64,000 nt of DNA from NCBI RefSeq assembly GCF_014701235.1, contig NZ_AP022873.1, positions 186,001-250,000 on the forward strand. The letters run 5' to 3'. The notes under the pieces were generated by a model. That model saw only the letters and a program-made list of their open reading frames with translations. It was not told the DNA's origin and did no database searches. Source of the stretch: Dissulfurispira thermophila. GTDB lineage: Bacteria > Nitrospirota > Thermodesulfovibrionia > Thermodesulfovibrionales > Dissulfurispiraceae. A program made the translations under genes and the position numbers. Below, one piece after another: positions 63,617-64,000 of the stretch. How positions within the stretch are numbered: the first letter of the stretch is position 1; every line of letters begins with the position of its first letter.

Positions 63617-64000
63617 ATGCTGACAGGCATAGACAGATTAATGCAAAGCAGTTGTGAACGGGAGAAGAAAGAAAAAATCTGCCGTTCAAGAGGAGGAGAG
63701 TCCTGTGCCTTTGACGGTGCAATGATAGTCCTCCAGCCCATTGCGGATACGGCGCATATCGTTCACGGTCCTATTTCTTGCTGCGGCAATTCATGGGAAG
63801 GCAGGGGCACACTGTCTTCAAAGGGCCGCCTCCACAGAATGGGTTTTACAACAGATATGACCGAGATGGATATCATCTACGGCTCTGAAAATAAGCTCTA
63901 TGATGCGATCTTGCGGGCTTATGAGTCGGTAAGACCGAAGGCGATATTTGTTCATGCAACCTGCGTAAGCGGTTTGATAGGAGAAGACATCGAGGCGGTC
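63617..64000 (+). CDS. nifE: Nitrogenase cofactor scaffold NifE, 5' part
   Basis: 128 codons up to the window end. CRSRGGESCAFDGAMIVLQPIADTAHIVHGPISCCGNSWEGRG (in parts) and VHATCVSGLIGEDIEAV match NifE, which forms NifEN, the scaffold for FeMo-cofactor. ATG 63617 behind AGAGAGG; 13 bp after nifK. The gene continues beyond the window. Confidence 0.92.
   Translation, partial: MLTGIDRLMQSSCEREKKEKICRSRGGESCAFDGAMIVLQPIADTAHIVHGPISCCGNSWEGRGTLSSKGRLHRMGFTTDMTEMDIIYGSENKLYDAILRAYESVRPKAIFVHATCVSGLIGEDIEAV

Overview
The window reads like a chromosomal segment of an anaerobic, diazotrophic bacterium of moderate to low GC content. It carries class II (B12-dependent) ribonucleotide reductase, archaeal-type PEP carboxylase, an MEP-pathway ispG, a groESL operon with a CIRCE operator, endonuclease Q and a nifHDKE cluster. 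This mix would fit Nitrospirota (Thermodesulfovibrionia-like) or a neighbouring lineage, but the placement is inference; no rRNA is present. Intergenic regions are crowded with short dispersed repeats, and three insertion sequences have damaged several genes.

Layout. 0-6.6 kb: end of nrdJ, a dCMP-deaminase-like gene, a BrnTA toxin-antitoxin pair with its palindromic operator, a MjaI-like restriction-modification pair with a duplicated methyltransferase start, rmuC and a LOG-family gene. 6.6-14 kb (mostly minus strand): trpEGD, tRNA-Gly and tRNA-Cys (plus strand), a TPR lipoprotein and mfd. 14-15.1 kb: a gene-free tract with a degenerate repeat array built around TTTCGAAA and a near-consensus promoter. 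15.1-17.5 kb: DUF6485, RseC-like, cupin, CBS and HPP genes. 17.5-26.7 kb (minus): a tightly packed likely operon mltG-ispG-trmN6-peptide ABC transporter-glnE. 26.8-30.6 kb: groESL, rhomboid, DUF523 and a broken nucleotidyltransferase. 30.8-36.7 kb: an IS110-family element with IS1111-type inverted repeats, lgt, an amidohydrolase gene split by an IS4-type element with an exact 10-bp target duplication, and a feoB remnant. 36.7-41.1 kb: ppcA, an FKBP-type isomerase and malQ.

41.1-55.2 kb appears to be a phosphate-starvation island. Four Pho-box-like operators, each made of at least three heptamers spaced exactly 11 bp, precede (i) a small Cys-rich protein, an EAL-CBS-GGDEF protein and a GH1 glycosidase; (ii) a PHP phosphoesterase, a GT21-like glycosyltransferase, a Tat-exported alkaline phosphatase and a calcineurin-like phosphoesterase; (iii) a second small Cys-rich protein; and (iv) pstSCAB-phoU. 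In three of the four, a -10-like hexamer starts 10 bp after a heptamer, as in known PhoB-activated promoters. The combination suggests that phosphate uptake, phosphate scavenging, possible phosphate-free glycolipid synthesis and c-di-GMP signalling are co-regulated. A HicAB pair with a nonsense mutation in hicA lies inside the island.

55.2-59.6 kb: CheB and response-regulator remnants around a 3'-truncated IS110 element, then three small to mid-size genes ending with endonuclease Q. 59.6-64 kb: nifH-nifD-nifK-nifE (partial) behind a consensus sigma-54 promoter and a NifA-type upstream site.

A second cross-cutting observation is a family of about 30-bp hairpin repeats (GGGGTC followed by an AAAGTC/GACTTT-type stem). 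It occurs six times, twice inside the open reading frames of mfd and glnE.
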